From Neurospora crassa OR74A (Eukaryota > Ascomycota > Sordariomycetes > Sordariales > Sordariaceae): 64,000 nt of DNA. The notes beneath the pieces were generated by a model. The model saw only the letters and a list, made by a program, of their open reading frames with translations, did not search any database and was not told where the DNA came from. The stretch lies in NCBI RefSeq assembly GCF_000182925.2, contig NC_026505.1, forward strand, positions 248,001 through 312,000, in the 5' to 3' direction. Numbering within the stretch: position 1 is the first letter of the stretch; every line of letters starts with the position of its first letter. Below, one piece after another: positions 24,294-35,402 of this stretch. Position numbers and translations under genes: made by a program.

Positions 24294-25578
24294 TGTGTAT
24301 TGTATGGGCGCAACACCGGATCGTAAAGGGTGTCCAAAGCGTTATCAAAGAAAACAATGAAGTCGAGAAAGTTGTTTGGTTGACTGGGAGTTGCCGCGAG
24401 ATTATGGAGATGGAATCCCAGATCCAATGCGGCGCGCGCGGGAACGGAGTCGTTGGAAGTGGAGGAGACACTTTTTGGACCTGGACCTGAATGGCAATCG
24501 GCACCAGGAGTAGCAAGAGATGACTGGGATGGGGATTCAAACGAATAAAAAAATGGAGAATTATCAATTAACGATATACATACACGCCGATCGAAGCTGA
24601 CACTTCGGCGTAGGTAAGAAAAAAAAAAAAAAGTAGAGACCTTCAAAATGTTACAAGCCAATGGTTGTCCATGGTTGGAATCCCTTCACTTTCCCAATGT
24701 ACTCGGATCTGAGTATTCAGCTGCAATCCATGACAAACACCAAGCGCCTTCAATGTCCGACAAAGAAACGCGATTCGCAACCCAACTTGGAGGACTTAGC
24801 AATCACAAGACGACATCAGAAGGAAGAAATGTGATCCATCATACATGTAAATGTTAGGTTCCTGATCTCATCACAATGCGCAAAAAAAGCAAACAGCATC
24901 TGTCCATTGTGATCGATCAAGGATTTCTTCACGATCGAAATTTGACTCGACATGTGGTTGCTTATAGCTCAAGCACGTCAGAATTGGACTGACTCGGGGA
25001 TTTCGGTCCAAAGTCCATCGATCTTTGTTTTCCGAGTGCAACCATTCAGTTTCAATTCCAGTCCATCGATGTCATCTGAAAAAGTGACCAAATTATTCCT
25101 CCTCCCCATTGCCAGCCGCAAGACAGCTTCTGGCAGCTCCGGCATCAAGCTCTCACCTGTAAGGTAGCGTGTAACTCCCCCGCACCGCAGCGATCAGTAG
25201 CCGGCCGATAAGAAAATTTACCCATGCACATGCCTCGCCAAGACCTCTTATCGGGCCCCACCACTAAGGTATCATGATCATTGCGCTAACAACCTAACCT
25301 ACCCAAGTGGAAGCGCCCGATGTTCCCTTGAAGGCGCTGAAGGCACATTGGTTGGCTGCGCTTTCAGTTGGGCCCAGTTGGCGCTCCGAGCCGTAGCGTG
25401 CTTTTGCAGGTCCATCCATCCTTCGATCCTTCGACGCCCGCCCGAGGATCTTCGCTTCGACTGCTCGACTCCATCTCCATCTCGTCATGCGACTTTCTTT
25501 CCACACGTTTGAAATCTGCGAATAGCGGCACCATCACCACCACTTCTCAGGGCATATCAATAGCCAATTGATTACAAC
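24294..25578. promoter_or_regulatory. Shared upstream region of yah1 and ugo1
   Basis: About 1.3 kb between two divergent start codons. It has an A run at 24619-24632 and a CT/CCATC-rich stretch before ugo1 (25405-25500) like a fungal transcription-start region. No frame here is convincing. Because both genes encode mitochondrial proteins, common control is possible but not shown. Confidence 0.45.
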
Positions 25579-27301
25579 ATGGCGCACCACCACCACGCTG
25601 AAGGGGTCATCAACCCCCTCAGACCGTACTACATCCCGCCCACCATTGGCGAGCCCGCAGTCGAGCCCATGACGGCACCCGGTCCCCATGCCTTTGCCCA
25701 GGGAAACGCGACCGACAACTATGCCTCCAAGGCGCGAACCATCTTCTCCGACATCGACATCGACTACAAGGACTACCTCAACGACCAATCGCCCTCGGTC
25801 ATGTCGACAGTCAAGGAAGTCCTCGACGAGCTGCTGTGGAAGTACATGTCCGTCTTCATGGCCCAGCCCTTTGAGGTGGCCAAGACCATCATGCAGGTTC
25901 GCGCCCAGGACGACTTGGGAGGGCTGGAGGCCCTCGCGGTAGAGCAGGCGAAGCAAAAGACGGCGACGAACCAAAGGATTCGCATGTATGATGAGGTATG
26001 TCCTTCCACACCAGAGTTGAGAAGGTCACGCGAGCACGAAGAAACGAAACATGGTGTTGACTGATCCAAACTATCAGGACACCCCCTCCCCCTACGACTC
26101 CGATTCCGATCAAGATGAAATGGCCTCTTTCTTCACGGCCAAGGTCCCCCACCGACCAGCCTCGCCATCCCAGAGTCGCTCAGGCAGACCCAGATCCCCG
26201 AGCCCCGGCGCATCGACCACGCGCACCCCCAGCAAACAAGTCCCAGAACACCAACTCACATTGCGCACGCCCAACTCGGTGCTCGAGGTGATTGCGCAGC
26301 TATGGCAGAAAGAAGGAGCGTGGGGCGTGTGGAAGGGAACCAATGCAACTTTCATCTATTCGGTTCTGCAGTCGCTGCTAGAGAACTGGTCGCGAAGTTT
26401 GCTTAGCGCACTCTTCAACGTCCCTGATTTGGGCGTACGAGGCGACCTAGACCGGCTAGTTGACATAGCGTCACCATACCCATGGGCGTCACTTTTCGTT
26501 GCTGGTGCTGCTGCCGCCATCACCGGCCTCATCCTCTCTCCTTTGGACTTGGTCCGGACACGGTGAGATACACTCCCCAAACCTTTCTCCCTCCAGAACA
26601 ACAACAAACTAACATTGACCAGCCTCGTCCTAACCTCTGTCTCTCGCGGCTCCCGTCGCACCCTCTCCACCCTCCGCGCCCTCCCCTCCTACCTCTGCCC
26701 CGCCACCCTCGTCATCCCCACCGTTCTGCACTCCCTCATCCACCCCGTCCTCATGCTCTCCACACCCCTCGTCCTCCGCTCGCGCTTCATGATCGACCGC
26801 GAAGTCTCCCCCGTGGCCTTCTCCATCGCCAAGTTCTGCTCCTCCACCGTCGCTCTGTTCATCAAGCTACCCCTCGAGACCGTCCTCCGTCGCGGTCAGG
26901 CGGCCGTCCTCAGCTCGCCGCAGTACGTGGCTGCGCTGGAGCCCAAGGCGCCGACTGTCACAAAGAGCAGGAGGGCGGCGGCGGCGGGCGAGAGGGGAGA
27001 GGATGGTGCCGTACCACAGATGGAGACGATCGTCCCGCTGGGTAGGTACAATGGGTTGTTTGGCACAATGTATAGCATCGTCAATGAGGAGGGGTCGCAT
27101 GCGGCGCCCATGACGGCGGCGGCCAAGAGGAAGGCGGCTGCGGCCAAGAAGAAGGGCGACGCGACGGTGCCACAGGTGGTTTATAGGCGGGGACAAGGGT
27201 GTGATGGGTTGTGGAGGGGATGGAAGGTTAGTTGGTGGGGGTTGGTTGGGCTGTGGACGGCGGGGGTGATTGGGGGTGGTGGTGATGCCGGAGAGTTTTA
27301 G
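25579..27301 (+). CDS. ugo1: Mitochondrial fusion protein Ugo1 (outer-membrane, carrier-like)
   Basis: Modified mitochondrial-carrier family protein of the outer membrane; in yeast Ugo1 links Fzo1 and Mgm1 during membrane fusion. Exons 25579-25995, 26078-26562 and 26623-27301, with introns of 82 bp (GTATGT...CAG) and 60 bp (GTGAGA, branch CTAAC, CAG). The product is 526 residues. Carrier-type signature pieces are seen at residues 96-106 (QPFEVAKTIMQ), 293-299 (SPLDLVR; the second intron falls just after, within RTR/LVL) and 383-390 (PLETVLRR). A Ser/Pro-rich insert (about 140-205) and a basic Ala/Lys insert (about 405-470) are unusual for a transport carrier but expected for Ugo1. The start ATG follows TTACAAC. 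Five His/Ala codons come early (AHHHHA). Confidence 0.88.
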
Positions 27302-29346
27302 GCGCATATCTTAGGGAGATGAGATGGCCATGAGAAAGTGGCATTGTGTGTGGGTGGAAAAAGAAAAAAAGAAAGAGATGGTGTTTTGCATAGCCGGATA
27401 AGTTGAAAAAAAGGAGGTTTGTTACTATCGTCACAGGACTGGAGACAGGGAGGCTGCTTTCATTTGTAGTACTGGCGTTCAAAGGAGCTTAGACTGAGTG
27501 GCTTGTCGTTGGAAGACAGGCAGGCAGGCAAGGTTTACGGGTTCAAGATCCCCTCTCAACATTTGTTTTTTTGTTTTCACGAAATGACGGATATATGGAG
27601 GGTTGAATGGGCGGGAGGCGGCGGTGATAGTTTTTGGCACTATATATGTATGTGATATCCCTAACATTTTTCTTTTCGACGTTCTTTCGTCTTTGGCAGA
27701 TGAGAAGGCTCCGACTGTCGCACGACGAAAGCCGCAGTAGTGAGTGATGACAGAAGAGAAAAGGACCGCACAGCCGTCCCGTCGGTTATCACCACAAAAG
27801 CTACCACGCGGCAACTGGTGACAAACACCTACGAGCTGACAACGTAGGCATCAAGGCGACCAACGGGATGGGATCGGTGTCATCAGCCTCCCCCGTCCCT
27901 CTCTTCCGTCCCTCCCGTCCCGATTACTTGGTGCCGCGGTACCTGCCACTTTCGCATCGATACCTACCTACCCTAGAGGTACCAATCAACATTTTCGCCA
28001 TTCAGCTTGATCGGTGGCTTTTCGCATTGGACTTCCACTTGATGGTTTGACACAGATACGACTACCTCTACTCGGTACCGGTAGAGTACTTACCCAAACC
28101 GCCACCACGGCAGACATGCTGGACCTTTATGGAGTATTTTCTTTTCTCTGCGAATCTACGAACCGCAAGCTTTCATTGTTTGCTAAGTAATTCATCATAT
28201 GGGATGGACAATCCGTCAAAACAAAAGCGGGGCAGATATCCTTCATCCTCCATCCTTCATTTTATTCATTCCCGTCAGGTCAGGTCCGGGCCGTCGGCTT
28301 CAGTTGTTTATCAAACAAACGTCGAAGGGTGGTGGGACCCACCCACCCGTCATCGTCAGCGGAGGATCGGCCGAACCGTTAACGATGGATCATCGCTCGG
28401 TCGGAACTTTTTACACTACATGCAGGGGTCTGGTTTGGTGTGGTTGATCTACACTACACTACGTGATGGTAGCCGACAACGGAAGGGGGGTCGTGGATGA
28501 ATGCTTGGCTCCCGTTCACTTTCATCACTTTCATCTCCTGTGCTTCTTCTCTTCACATTCACTGTCACCCCTCTCATGCTTTCTCTACCTACGTTCCAAT
28601 GATAATATTTTTTGGAATTTAACATCCTTTCTTGAAACACTGTGGTTTTTTTTTTTGTCTCTTTGACTTTCTAGAGGTAGCGTTTCAGCCACGTCAGCTT
28701 TTATTGTAATTCCGTCGGACCTGACCCCAAACCTTCATCACCAACTGGATTGTCTAGACCAAAAAGATCGTTTTACCTTCGTCCGGTTCTTCTTCCAGCT
28801 ATCTTCCTGACTCGAGCAGTTTGTTGTGGTTTATTACATAGCAGCCCAGGCAGCAGCAGATTTCACATCATTCAAGGGGCGGACCAGATAACAAAAGGAC
28901 GGAGACTGCCATCAAACAAATAACCACCTTGAAGCTGAGTGCCGCTTTACGCATTCACCGACCCGGTATGCCTCTTCACCTTACAACCAGTTGACTCACG
29001 CGCAAACAGAGTCACGTCTGACGGACGGAATTAGTCAGTCACCATCTTGCGAGTCATCCACTGACGAATTATCCAGCTGTTTCGGTGAAGAGTCGAATTG
29101 CCAGAATCCAACCTGTCAAGGTCCGGTCCAAAATCAGACTGGATCGTAAACTGGAAGCAGCATAAATTCTCCCCGACTAAATCGCCCATCCTCTCCCTCC
29201 TTGCAGCATCAACGACACAACACCAAAGCGACCATCAAGCAACAGTCGATAAATCCATCAAAGCAACCAACAAACTACCTCTACCTACCTAGGTAATCCA
29301 GACCCCTCATTATCACATAATCCAGGGCACCAAAGGAGTACCAACC
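27302..29346. other. Spacer between ugo1 and the thioesterase gene
   Basis: About 2 kb. It begins with the purine-rich 3' region of ugo1 and ends with a long, CA-rich apparent leader for the thioesterase gene. A GGTTCAAGATCCC word at 27539-27551 recalls a tRNA B-box but no cloverleaf forms around it. A TTTTTTTT tract lies at 28646-28655. No credible gene. Confidence 0.5.
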
Positions 29347-30369
29347 ATGTTCCGCCAAAACCCAAACCTAATCCAACCCCCCCTCACCCCGCTCTCCACC
29401 TCCCGCCCTCCCCTCTTCCTCATCCACGACGGCGGCGGCACCATCTTCTCCTACTACTGCCTCTCCGACCTGCACCGCCCCGTCTACGGCATCTTCAACC
29501 CATGCTACTCTACCAAATCCACATTCGAGGGCGGCATCCCCGAGATGGCCAAGACCTATCTAGATTTCATCATCGAGACATTATTTGGAGACGATCAATG
29601 TGACGGAAAAGTCAGTTCTCCTCCTCCAAAAAGGGATGATGCAGGAAAAGCAGAGCTTAGTACCTCTAGAGAGCGGGACCTGATTCTAGGCGGGTGGTCA
29701 CTTGGCGGCATGGTTTCCTTGGAAGTAGCCAGGCAGGTTTTGGATTTCAACGCTGCAGAGGTTGCTCAAGCTGCTGCCAAAAATACAGGAAAGAACAACA
29801 ACAACAACGGCAACTTGAAACCAAGGAAGTTGAATGTCCTGGGAATCGTCATGATCGACAGCATGAACCCGCACCAGGCCTCCTTCCCACCAAATGTCAA
29901 GATTGCCAACCCGAATGCTACCAAGATGCAGTGGGGCCCGCATACCAAGCCGGAAACCAAGGAGGCGGTGCTCAGGTGCTTCCATGAGGCGAGACGCATG
30001 TTGGCGTTCTGGGAACTGCCGAGTTGGCCATCAGTGGCTGCTGCTGCTACTGCTGCTGCTGATGGGGATGGTACTACTAGGACTGGTCCAATGGGACCAC
30101 CGCCTGTGGTGCTGTTGAAGGCCAAGGAAAATGTCCCGCTGCAAGAGCCGCAGGAGGATGAAGAAGAGGTGTCGAGAACGGATGTGCATAGGGGTGATGG
30201 ACAGTTGGGGTGGGGGAAGTATCATGAGGGCATGGTGAGGAAGGTTATTGAAGTGGAAGGACATCATTTCAATTTGTTTACGGAGGAGAGGAGAGCGGAG
30301 CAGGTGACGAAGGGGGTGAGGGAGGGGTGTGAGATTTTGGAGAGGTTGTGGAAGCAAGGGAAGACGTGA
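29347..30369 (+). CDS. Stand-alone thioesterase (alpha/beta hydrolase, type II TE-like)
   Basis: Single exon, 340 residues, ATG in good context (CAACCATG). The fold is that of thioesterase domains that release or edit acyl chains on carrier proteins of polyketide or peptide synthases. The oxyanion-loop strand FLIHDGGGT is at residues 24-32, the nucleophile elbow GGWSLGG has Ser118, a likely acid is Asp171 (GIVMIDSMN), and the likely catalytic His is 306 or 307 (EVEGHHFNLF). Low-complexity insertions interrupt the domain: Asn-rich (KNNNNNGN, about 149-156), Ala-rich (VAAAATAAADGDG, about 230-242) and Glu-rich (about 268-275). No synthase, P450 or other pathway gene is visible in the window, so its substrate is unknown. 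A free-standing housekeeping acyl-CoA hydrolase is an alternative. Confidence 0.8.
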   Translation: MFRQNPNLIQPPLTPLSTSRPPLFLIHDGGGTIFSYYCLSDLHRPVYGIFNPCYSTKSTFEGGIPEMAKTYLDFIIETLFGDDQCDGKVSSPPPKRDDAGKAELSTSRERDLILGGWSLGGMVSLEVARQVLDFNAAEVAQAAAKNTGKNNNNNGNLKPRKLNVLGIVMIDSMNPHQASFPPNVKIANPNATKMQWGPHTKPETKEAVLRCFHEARRMLAFWELPSWPSVAAAATAAADGDGTTRTGPMGPPPVVLLKAKENVPLQEPQEDEEEVSRTDVHRGDGQLGWGKYHEGMVRKVIEVEGHHFNLFTEERRAEQVTKGVREGCEILERLWKQGKT

Positions 30370-31177
30370 TGGGGCAGGATGATGACATGGATTACACGGG
30401 ACAGTTGATGCTGCTACGATGGACAGGATTTGGGGGATCATGGAGTGCGGACAACTGTCATGGAGGAGAGCAGCCTTGAAGGAGGAGAGCGTGAAGAGGA
30501 AGACGGAAGACCATGAGGGCACGAGGAAATGGCGCAAGGAAGGAGGGGTGTGTTGAGAGGTGCCAGAGAGAAGACGTGAGACGGTTCAAAGGGCTGATCT
30601 GAATGGAGCATAACGCGAAGGTACCGCGAGGCAAAGACAGTCAGTCAAGCGGGACTTGATGAAACATAAGGGGCGAACTGAAGAAACCTCAAGGCCCGTA
30701 ACGTGATCGCGGAAGATGGAACGTCATTCAGGAGAAGGGAATTCAATCCGTCGGATCTCTAGAGGTACCTACCTACCTCTAGATGCACTGGTACATATAT
30801 GGCAACTGCGAGGTCGAGTTGAAGGAAGGCGGCTAGAGGTACCTACTGTAGAGATTCGGGAAATTCGCAACCGTCATTATCCTCTTTGAGCGCTGGTGCA
30901 GGACATATAGATGCTCATACAGGGCAAGCCCGATTCTGTACATGAAAACGCATGCAAGGTCCCGTGGTGGGCAATGTCCTCGCCTGCCTGGCGCTGAAAG
31001 AGGAGATTGATGGTTGCCAATTTCCCGAGTTTCCATGGTAGGCAGGTATGACACTGCAGTCGATCCTTAGTTCCTTTCGCTCTTGCACAGCACGACATGG
31101 GCACAGGGACACCGACTCTGACTACCTTATGCATTGGTGGCCCACGAGAGGGTTGACTGGATTTTACCGCTTAAGTA
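30370..31177. other. Spacer downstream of the thioesterase
   Basis: Contains purine-rich 3' sequence and then AGGTACCTACCTACCTCTAG-type words (30761-30782, 30836-30846). No gene seen. Confidence 0.5.
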
Positions 31178-32069
31178 ATGGGCTGTTCCCTCCATCTTCC
31201 TCCTTTGCATTCAGATATATTTCCGGTTAGTCTCTTCCGTTTCTTCTTGGTCTCGAGTCACTGGTACTCCCGCGTGATTCAGTCCTTGTAACCTGGGACT
31301 CCAGTTGGGCAGCCCATACTGACAGTATGCTGCCGTTCAGATCACCAGTCACGGCAAAAAGGGCCCTTATAAACCTGGAAGACCCGGCGTTCCCAAGTAC
31401 AAGGATTGCTTGCCCATCCCGCTTGATCCTGAGCTTCGCCGTCAAGATACAGATCTCTCTCTGGATCTAGCAGGTGACAGGGAGACGCTTCTAACACCAT
31501 CAGGTGTGCGAATTGAGAAAATGTATACTGTTTCTTACCAGTCGCTGAGGTACTGGCACGACGCGAAAAGCATTTCGACGAGCCCTAGGCTCACAAGACA
31601 ATCATATGGCAAGATGGTGAGGGTTGTTGAAGAGCGGGCCAGGAAATTGAAGGTGATGAGAAGCCCCAATTGGCGAGCTAATCCAACTGCGTCGCCACCT
31701 GAGTTGGATTCCACTTCGGATTTCATCGAGAATCAAGTCATGTCTGAGCCGGCTGAGAGGAACAAAATGTCGAGCAATTGGTGGGAAAGAGGCTCGTCTG
31801 CGTTGCGCCCCAGGATGGACTCCGATTTGGAAACCAACGGCTCGAGTCCTCTCACTACCGCGAGCACTGCTAACACGCCGATAACTCCTGTGAGCTTGCG
31901 TGACTCTTGTACGGCAACACCTCCTACAATCCCTTCTTCTCCTTTGCCTTCACTAGACATGGATGTACTTCTCAATGCTGCTAGATCATCCCAGCGCCTA
32001 GTATATACAAGAGCGGCGCTTGTACGATGTCGCGGGGAAGCCATACCTGATACTTCAAGCAAATGGTGA
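31178..32069 (+). CDS. Hypothetical protein (tentative two-exon model)
   Basis: The main exon is open from the acceptor TTCAG at 31340 to the stop at 32069. A tentative first exon 31178-31225 (ATG, 16 codons, donor GTTAGT) joins in phase across a 115-bp intron with a CTGAC branch site, giving 258 residues. The first residues of exon 2 are basic and Gly/Pro-rich (GKKGPYKPGRPGVPKYKD), then comes a mixed region with an Arg/Lys-rich helix (VVEERARKLKVM), then a Ser/Thr/Pro-rich tail. Without the first exon the first in-frame ATG would be at 31520. I do not recognise the family and cannot exclude a chance frame. Confidence 0.35.
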
Positions 32070-32243
32070 CCGAGGAAGAGTTGGGTCAGAAACGAGATTG
32101 AGGCATGTCAGGAGGAGGACGCGGTATTAAAGACAGCTTCAATGTTCTTGTGGAACATATTTCAGTCGTAGAGGAAGGTTCAAATACGATTTCATTGCTA
32201 TCGACAACGCAAAAAGCCCTCATTCACTTTGACACTGACTGCC

Positions 32244-33086
32244 TCATAAATCACGAAGCGCTATACCCCCCAGCCCATCATCAAAAACCACAATATGCGC
32301 CTGTCTCTGCCTCGGCATCGCAACTACCTCTTTGTTCACCATTCCATTCTCATCAAAAGTTGTGAAATCAACGCAGGGGACATAAAAATGAGCGATTGAT
32401 CCGAACCCATGGACCATGAGCGTTTCAAACCAGCCTTCACATTTGCCACCTTTTCCTTTGACACCCTTCTTTTTCCCATTGGCATCATCATCTTCATGTT
32501 CCTCTTCCTCCTCTGGAATGCCACTGGCGAACATGACAACCTTCTTCCCTTTCTTTTTCTTGCCTCTGAATCGCATTCCTTGGAGTAGGCTAACGGCTTC
32601 GTCTTGGTTTGCAAGGGGGGCCTCACTGTGGTGGTCGTCGTCTGAGAGGCTGATGTATCGCCAACCAGTGGAGCCGGCGAAGGCGAAAGAGGTAGAAGTG
32701 CCCGTAGCGATGGCGGTGCCGAGGAAATCATCGTTCGTCACTTGGGGGATCTCCGAGCTGTCGTCATCGTCCGGTAGTCCAATGCCACTGTCGGCAGAGC
32801 GGTCCCTCTGCCAGAACCCCTTCCCATTCCCATTTCCCTTTCCTCCTCCTCCCTTTGTATCCCTTCCGATATCATTCCCTGCGACAGAATCACCGTCCCT
32901 AAACCGTCCACCGGTACCACCACGACCCTCCCCCTCCTCCTGGTCCTCCGCGGCGCTCCCATCCACGCCATCGCCGACCCCCGTCCCAAAGAAACCCCTA
33001 AGTCCTCGCCCCAGCAAGCCTCTTCCGATAAACTTTAGCAATGGTCTCCGGATTCGGCCCCGTAAACGCCCCAGCCGCAATGACAT
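32244..33086 (-). CDS. Hypothetical low-complexity protein overlapping its upstream neighbour
   Basis: An open frame of 280 codons from the ATG at 33086. The first 35 residues are Arg/Leu/Gly-rich and acid-free, like a mitochondrial presequence, followed by Gly/Asp/Glu-rich low complexity. A better-mixed part follows (GWRYISLSDDDHHSEAP, then AVSLLQGMRFRGKKKKGKK), then a Glu/Asp/Lys-rich stretch and a conserved-looking C-terminus (GWFETLMVHGFGSIAHFYVPCVDF; HIVVFDDGLGG). The first 89 bases overlap the end of the upstream gene in another frame. So either the true start is lower down, the two are alternatively spliced parts of one locus, or the N-terminal part is not coding. The C-terminal third is the most credible. 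Family not recognised. Confidence 0.4.
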   Translation of the reverse strand: MSLRLGRLRGRIRRPLLKFIGRGLLGRGLRGFFGTGVGDGVDGSAAEDQEEGEGRGGTGGRFRDGDSVAGNDIGRDTKGGGGKGNGNGKGFWQRDRSADSGIGLPDDDDSSEIPQVTNDDFLGTAIATGTSTSFAFAGSTGWRYISLSDDDHHSEAPLANQDEAVSLLQGMRFRGKKKKGKKVVMFASGIPEEEEEHEDDDANGKKKGVKGKGGKCEGWFETLMVHGFGSIAHFYVPCVDFTTFDENGMVNKEVVAMPRQRQAHIVVFDDGLGGIALRDL

Positions 33087-33725
33087 CTCGCTTTCCGATC
33101 CGGATGAACTGCACGGGTGTGCCGCTTCCTTCGGCTCCAGGGATCGCTTCCCGTACGGCTGAGACAATGTTCTCGTATTCTTCGTCGGACAAGCTGCTGC
33201 CGCCGACGAGCAAAGCGGTGGGAATGTGTCGCTCCGAGGGCGGGCGGTTGGTGTTGGAACCTAGACCAGAGGAGGGTACGATGGAGGTGTCGCCTGAGAA
33301 GAGGGCGGGCAGCTCGTGGAGGGCGGTGGATAGGGAGAGAGAGGTGTGGACTACTTGGGGGGTGTTAGAGTCTGTTGTTGGCGGAGGGAAAGATGAGAAG
33401 CTGAAGAAGGAAGAAGAGATATGGGAATAACCAGTGACTACGTGGGGAGAGAAGAGAAGGGTGGGAAGCGGGGAAAACATGAACTCGGGGAGATCGGAAT
33501 ATGAAGGGGGTATGATGTCAAAAGAGAAAAAATTGGCGGACATCAGCGCCAGCACCAGCTTGAGTCGGTGAATCCCCCAAGCGACGATCGTGCAGACATG
33601 AGACAGGACTACAAACCTTCAACATCAGGTAAAAGTTTCTCACTGACAGCCGCAGCCATCTTGGGATCGCGGCCATAGGTGGCGACATAAATCGGCTTCT
33701 GCTGCTGCTGGTGGTTGTCGGTCAT
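32998..33725 (-). CDS. Small conserved hypothetical protein (VATYGRDPKMA family)
   Basis: Exons 33617-33725 and 32998-33353, with a 263-bp intron (donor GTTTGT, branch CTAAC, acceptor AAG). The product is 154 residues. The start is the ATG at 33725; upstream in-frame codons lack ATG. The N-terminus after a Gln run (HQQQQKP) is IYVATYGRDPKMAAAVSEKLLPDVE, splicing to VVHTSLSLSTALHELP. The rest includes TALLVGGSSLSDEEYENIV and FIRIGKRDV, ending PETIAKVYRKRLAG. The alternating beta/alpha pattern suggests a small Rossmann-like fold. I recall similar short fungal proteins but no assigned function. The intron is long for this window and stays open in one frame, so intron retention would also be readable. 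Confidence 0.6.
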
Positions 33726-35315
33726 GGTGGGCAAGATATATACCTCTCGAGGTACCTTTTCCTTCCTGGTATATGGTACTATCGCTGCTGCTGCTGCTTC
33801 CGGGATGTGTGGTGTCACAACAGGACGCCAAAACTATACCCTGCCTGCCGTGGGCTTGGAACGAACTGGGATTTCGACGCGAGTGGGAGAACTAAACTTG
33901 GTTTTCGTCAGTATGGGGTCAATCTTACGGCTCTCTCCGTTAGGACCGTGGATGACGACTGGGTGACTGGCAATGGTGACGGATGGTGAATGGTGAAGGG
34001 AGAAACGGCAACGAGTGGACTGTGTAAATGGGCGACTTGGTGAAACACGAATAGGGACCAAAGGCACACCAGTGGTGTTGGGAAAGTGCTATGTGTAAGA
34101 CGGAAAACGACATGGAGGGACAAAGGGCACAAGAGGACAAGGGGACGCGTGAGAGTGTAAGACACACATACATGGGGTTGGCTTGTTTTCGGAACAGAAA
34201 GAATATGCTGTGTGATGTTCTGGGGATCTGTTGTGTATCCTTTTGCGACGGATTGGCGACGGTGTTTGCGACAGAAGGAATTTCGATGAGACCGACTGAC
34301 AAGCTTACAAAAGGACTGGTTGGACCAGGATGAAGGCGGAAGATGGACAAGGATTGGTGGTAGTAGTAGGTTCACGGCACAACAAGGTTTTGAGTCTGTA
34401 CGAGAACGGCGAGGGAATGGGTTTATTTATGCCGTGATGGCTTCATTCCTTTGTTTTCTTTGCTTTCTACAGAAAATTTTAACTTGATATTTTTACGTCT
34501 GTCCCCTGCAGCATACAGGTTATTTGTGCCTGATTGAGAGCAAGGTAGGTGTTCAAGCGGACGCAACTTCGTTTGACTCTTCGCCACAAAGGCATATGAT
34601 AGTGCTGAACTTGCCAGACATGGTGCCTTGTGGCATGACACGGCTGCGGCAGATGCTGGACAAACTGTTTGACCAAGCCTCGATCAGCTCAGTTGCCTAG
34701 GGGAAACCTGGAGTTGTTCGAAGGGAAGCAGACATATGACGAGGAATAGCATGGTGTTGCCAGCATCTCGGAAATTCCGCCGCAATTTCTAGGCACAAAC
34801 CAAGGGTATTCGTAGGTGGTCCGGTTCTCCAGAGATAAAGCGTGATTTGTACGCTGGGTAGGGCAAGAATACTTCCACATTCATGGCCACCAGATATTGC
34901 GAAGGTAGAGAGGTATGCAAGATGGTGATTTCGAGTGTCTTCTCCCTCCTTCTCCTTCAAAAAGACAGGTGAAAGAGGGAGAAGCATTATAGAAATCGTT
35001 ATCACAGCACTTCGAGTTCGGGTGGTAGGTTAGCAACACGTTTCCATCCTTCACCATTTGGTTCTGCGGACATAAAATGCACAAAGTCGGGCAGTATGCC
35101 CGCAACTGTAGGTAGACGCCGGCCCGGCCCAGCCCATGTGATTTGACTCTAGTATTGAACCTCGCAGGAAAGAACACCTGGATATCATCAGTTGACCGGC
35201 CAGCTGATAGCCCTCTCCTGTCAACACTTGATGAACCTCTGCTAAGGTAGGTAACTGAACTTTCTAAAAATAACAAAAACCCTAAGCTGACAGTGACAAT
35301 GACATACCTCTATGC

Positions 35316-35402
35316 AAAAAAAAAAAAAAAAAAAAAAAAAAATTAAAAAAAAAAAAAAAAAAAATTTAATAATAATAATAAAAAGAAAAAGAAAAAATTA
35401 AA
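35316..35402. repeat. Poly(A) / (AAT)n low-complexity tract
   Basis: Two long A runs split by TT, then AATAATAATAATAA and AAAAAGAAAAAG. It could be the poly(A) tail of a decayed retro-insertion, but I see no LINE-like body on its upstream side. Confidence 0.8.

Noticed and set aside
27530-27560. tRNA gene suggested by GGTTCAAGATCCC
   Set aside because: The T-arm does not pair and no acceptor stem, D-arm or A-box can be placed around it.
35316-35402. Poly(A) tail of a LINE-like insertion
   Set aside because: No reverse-transcriptase remnant or target duplication is seen next to the tract.
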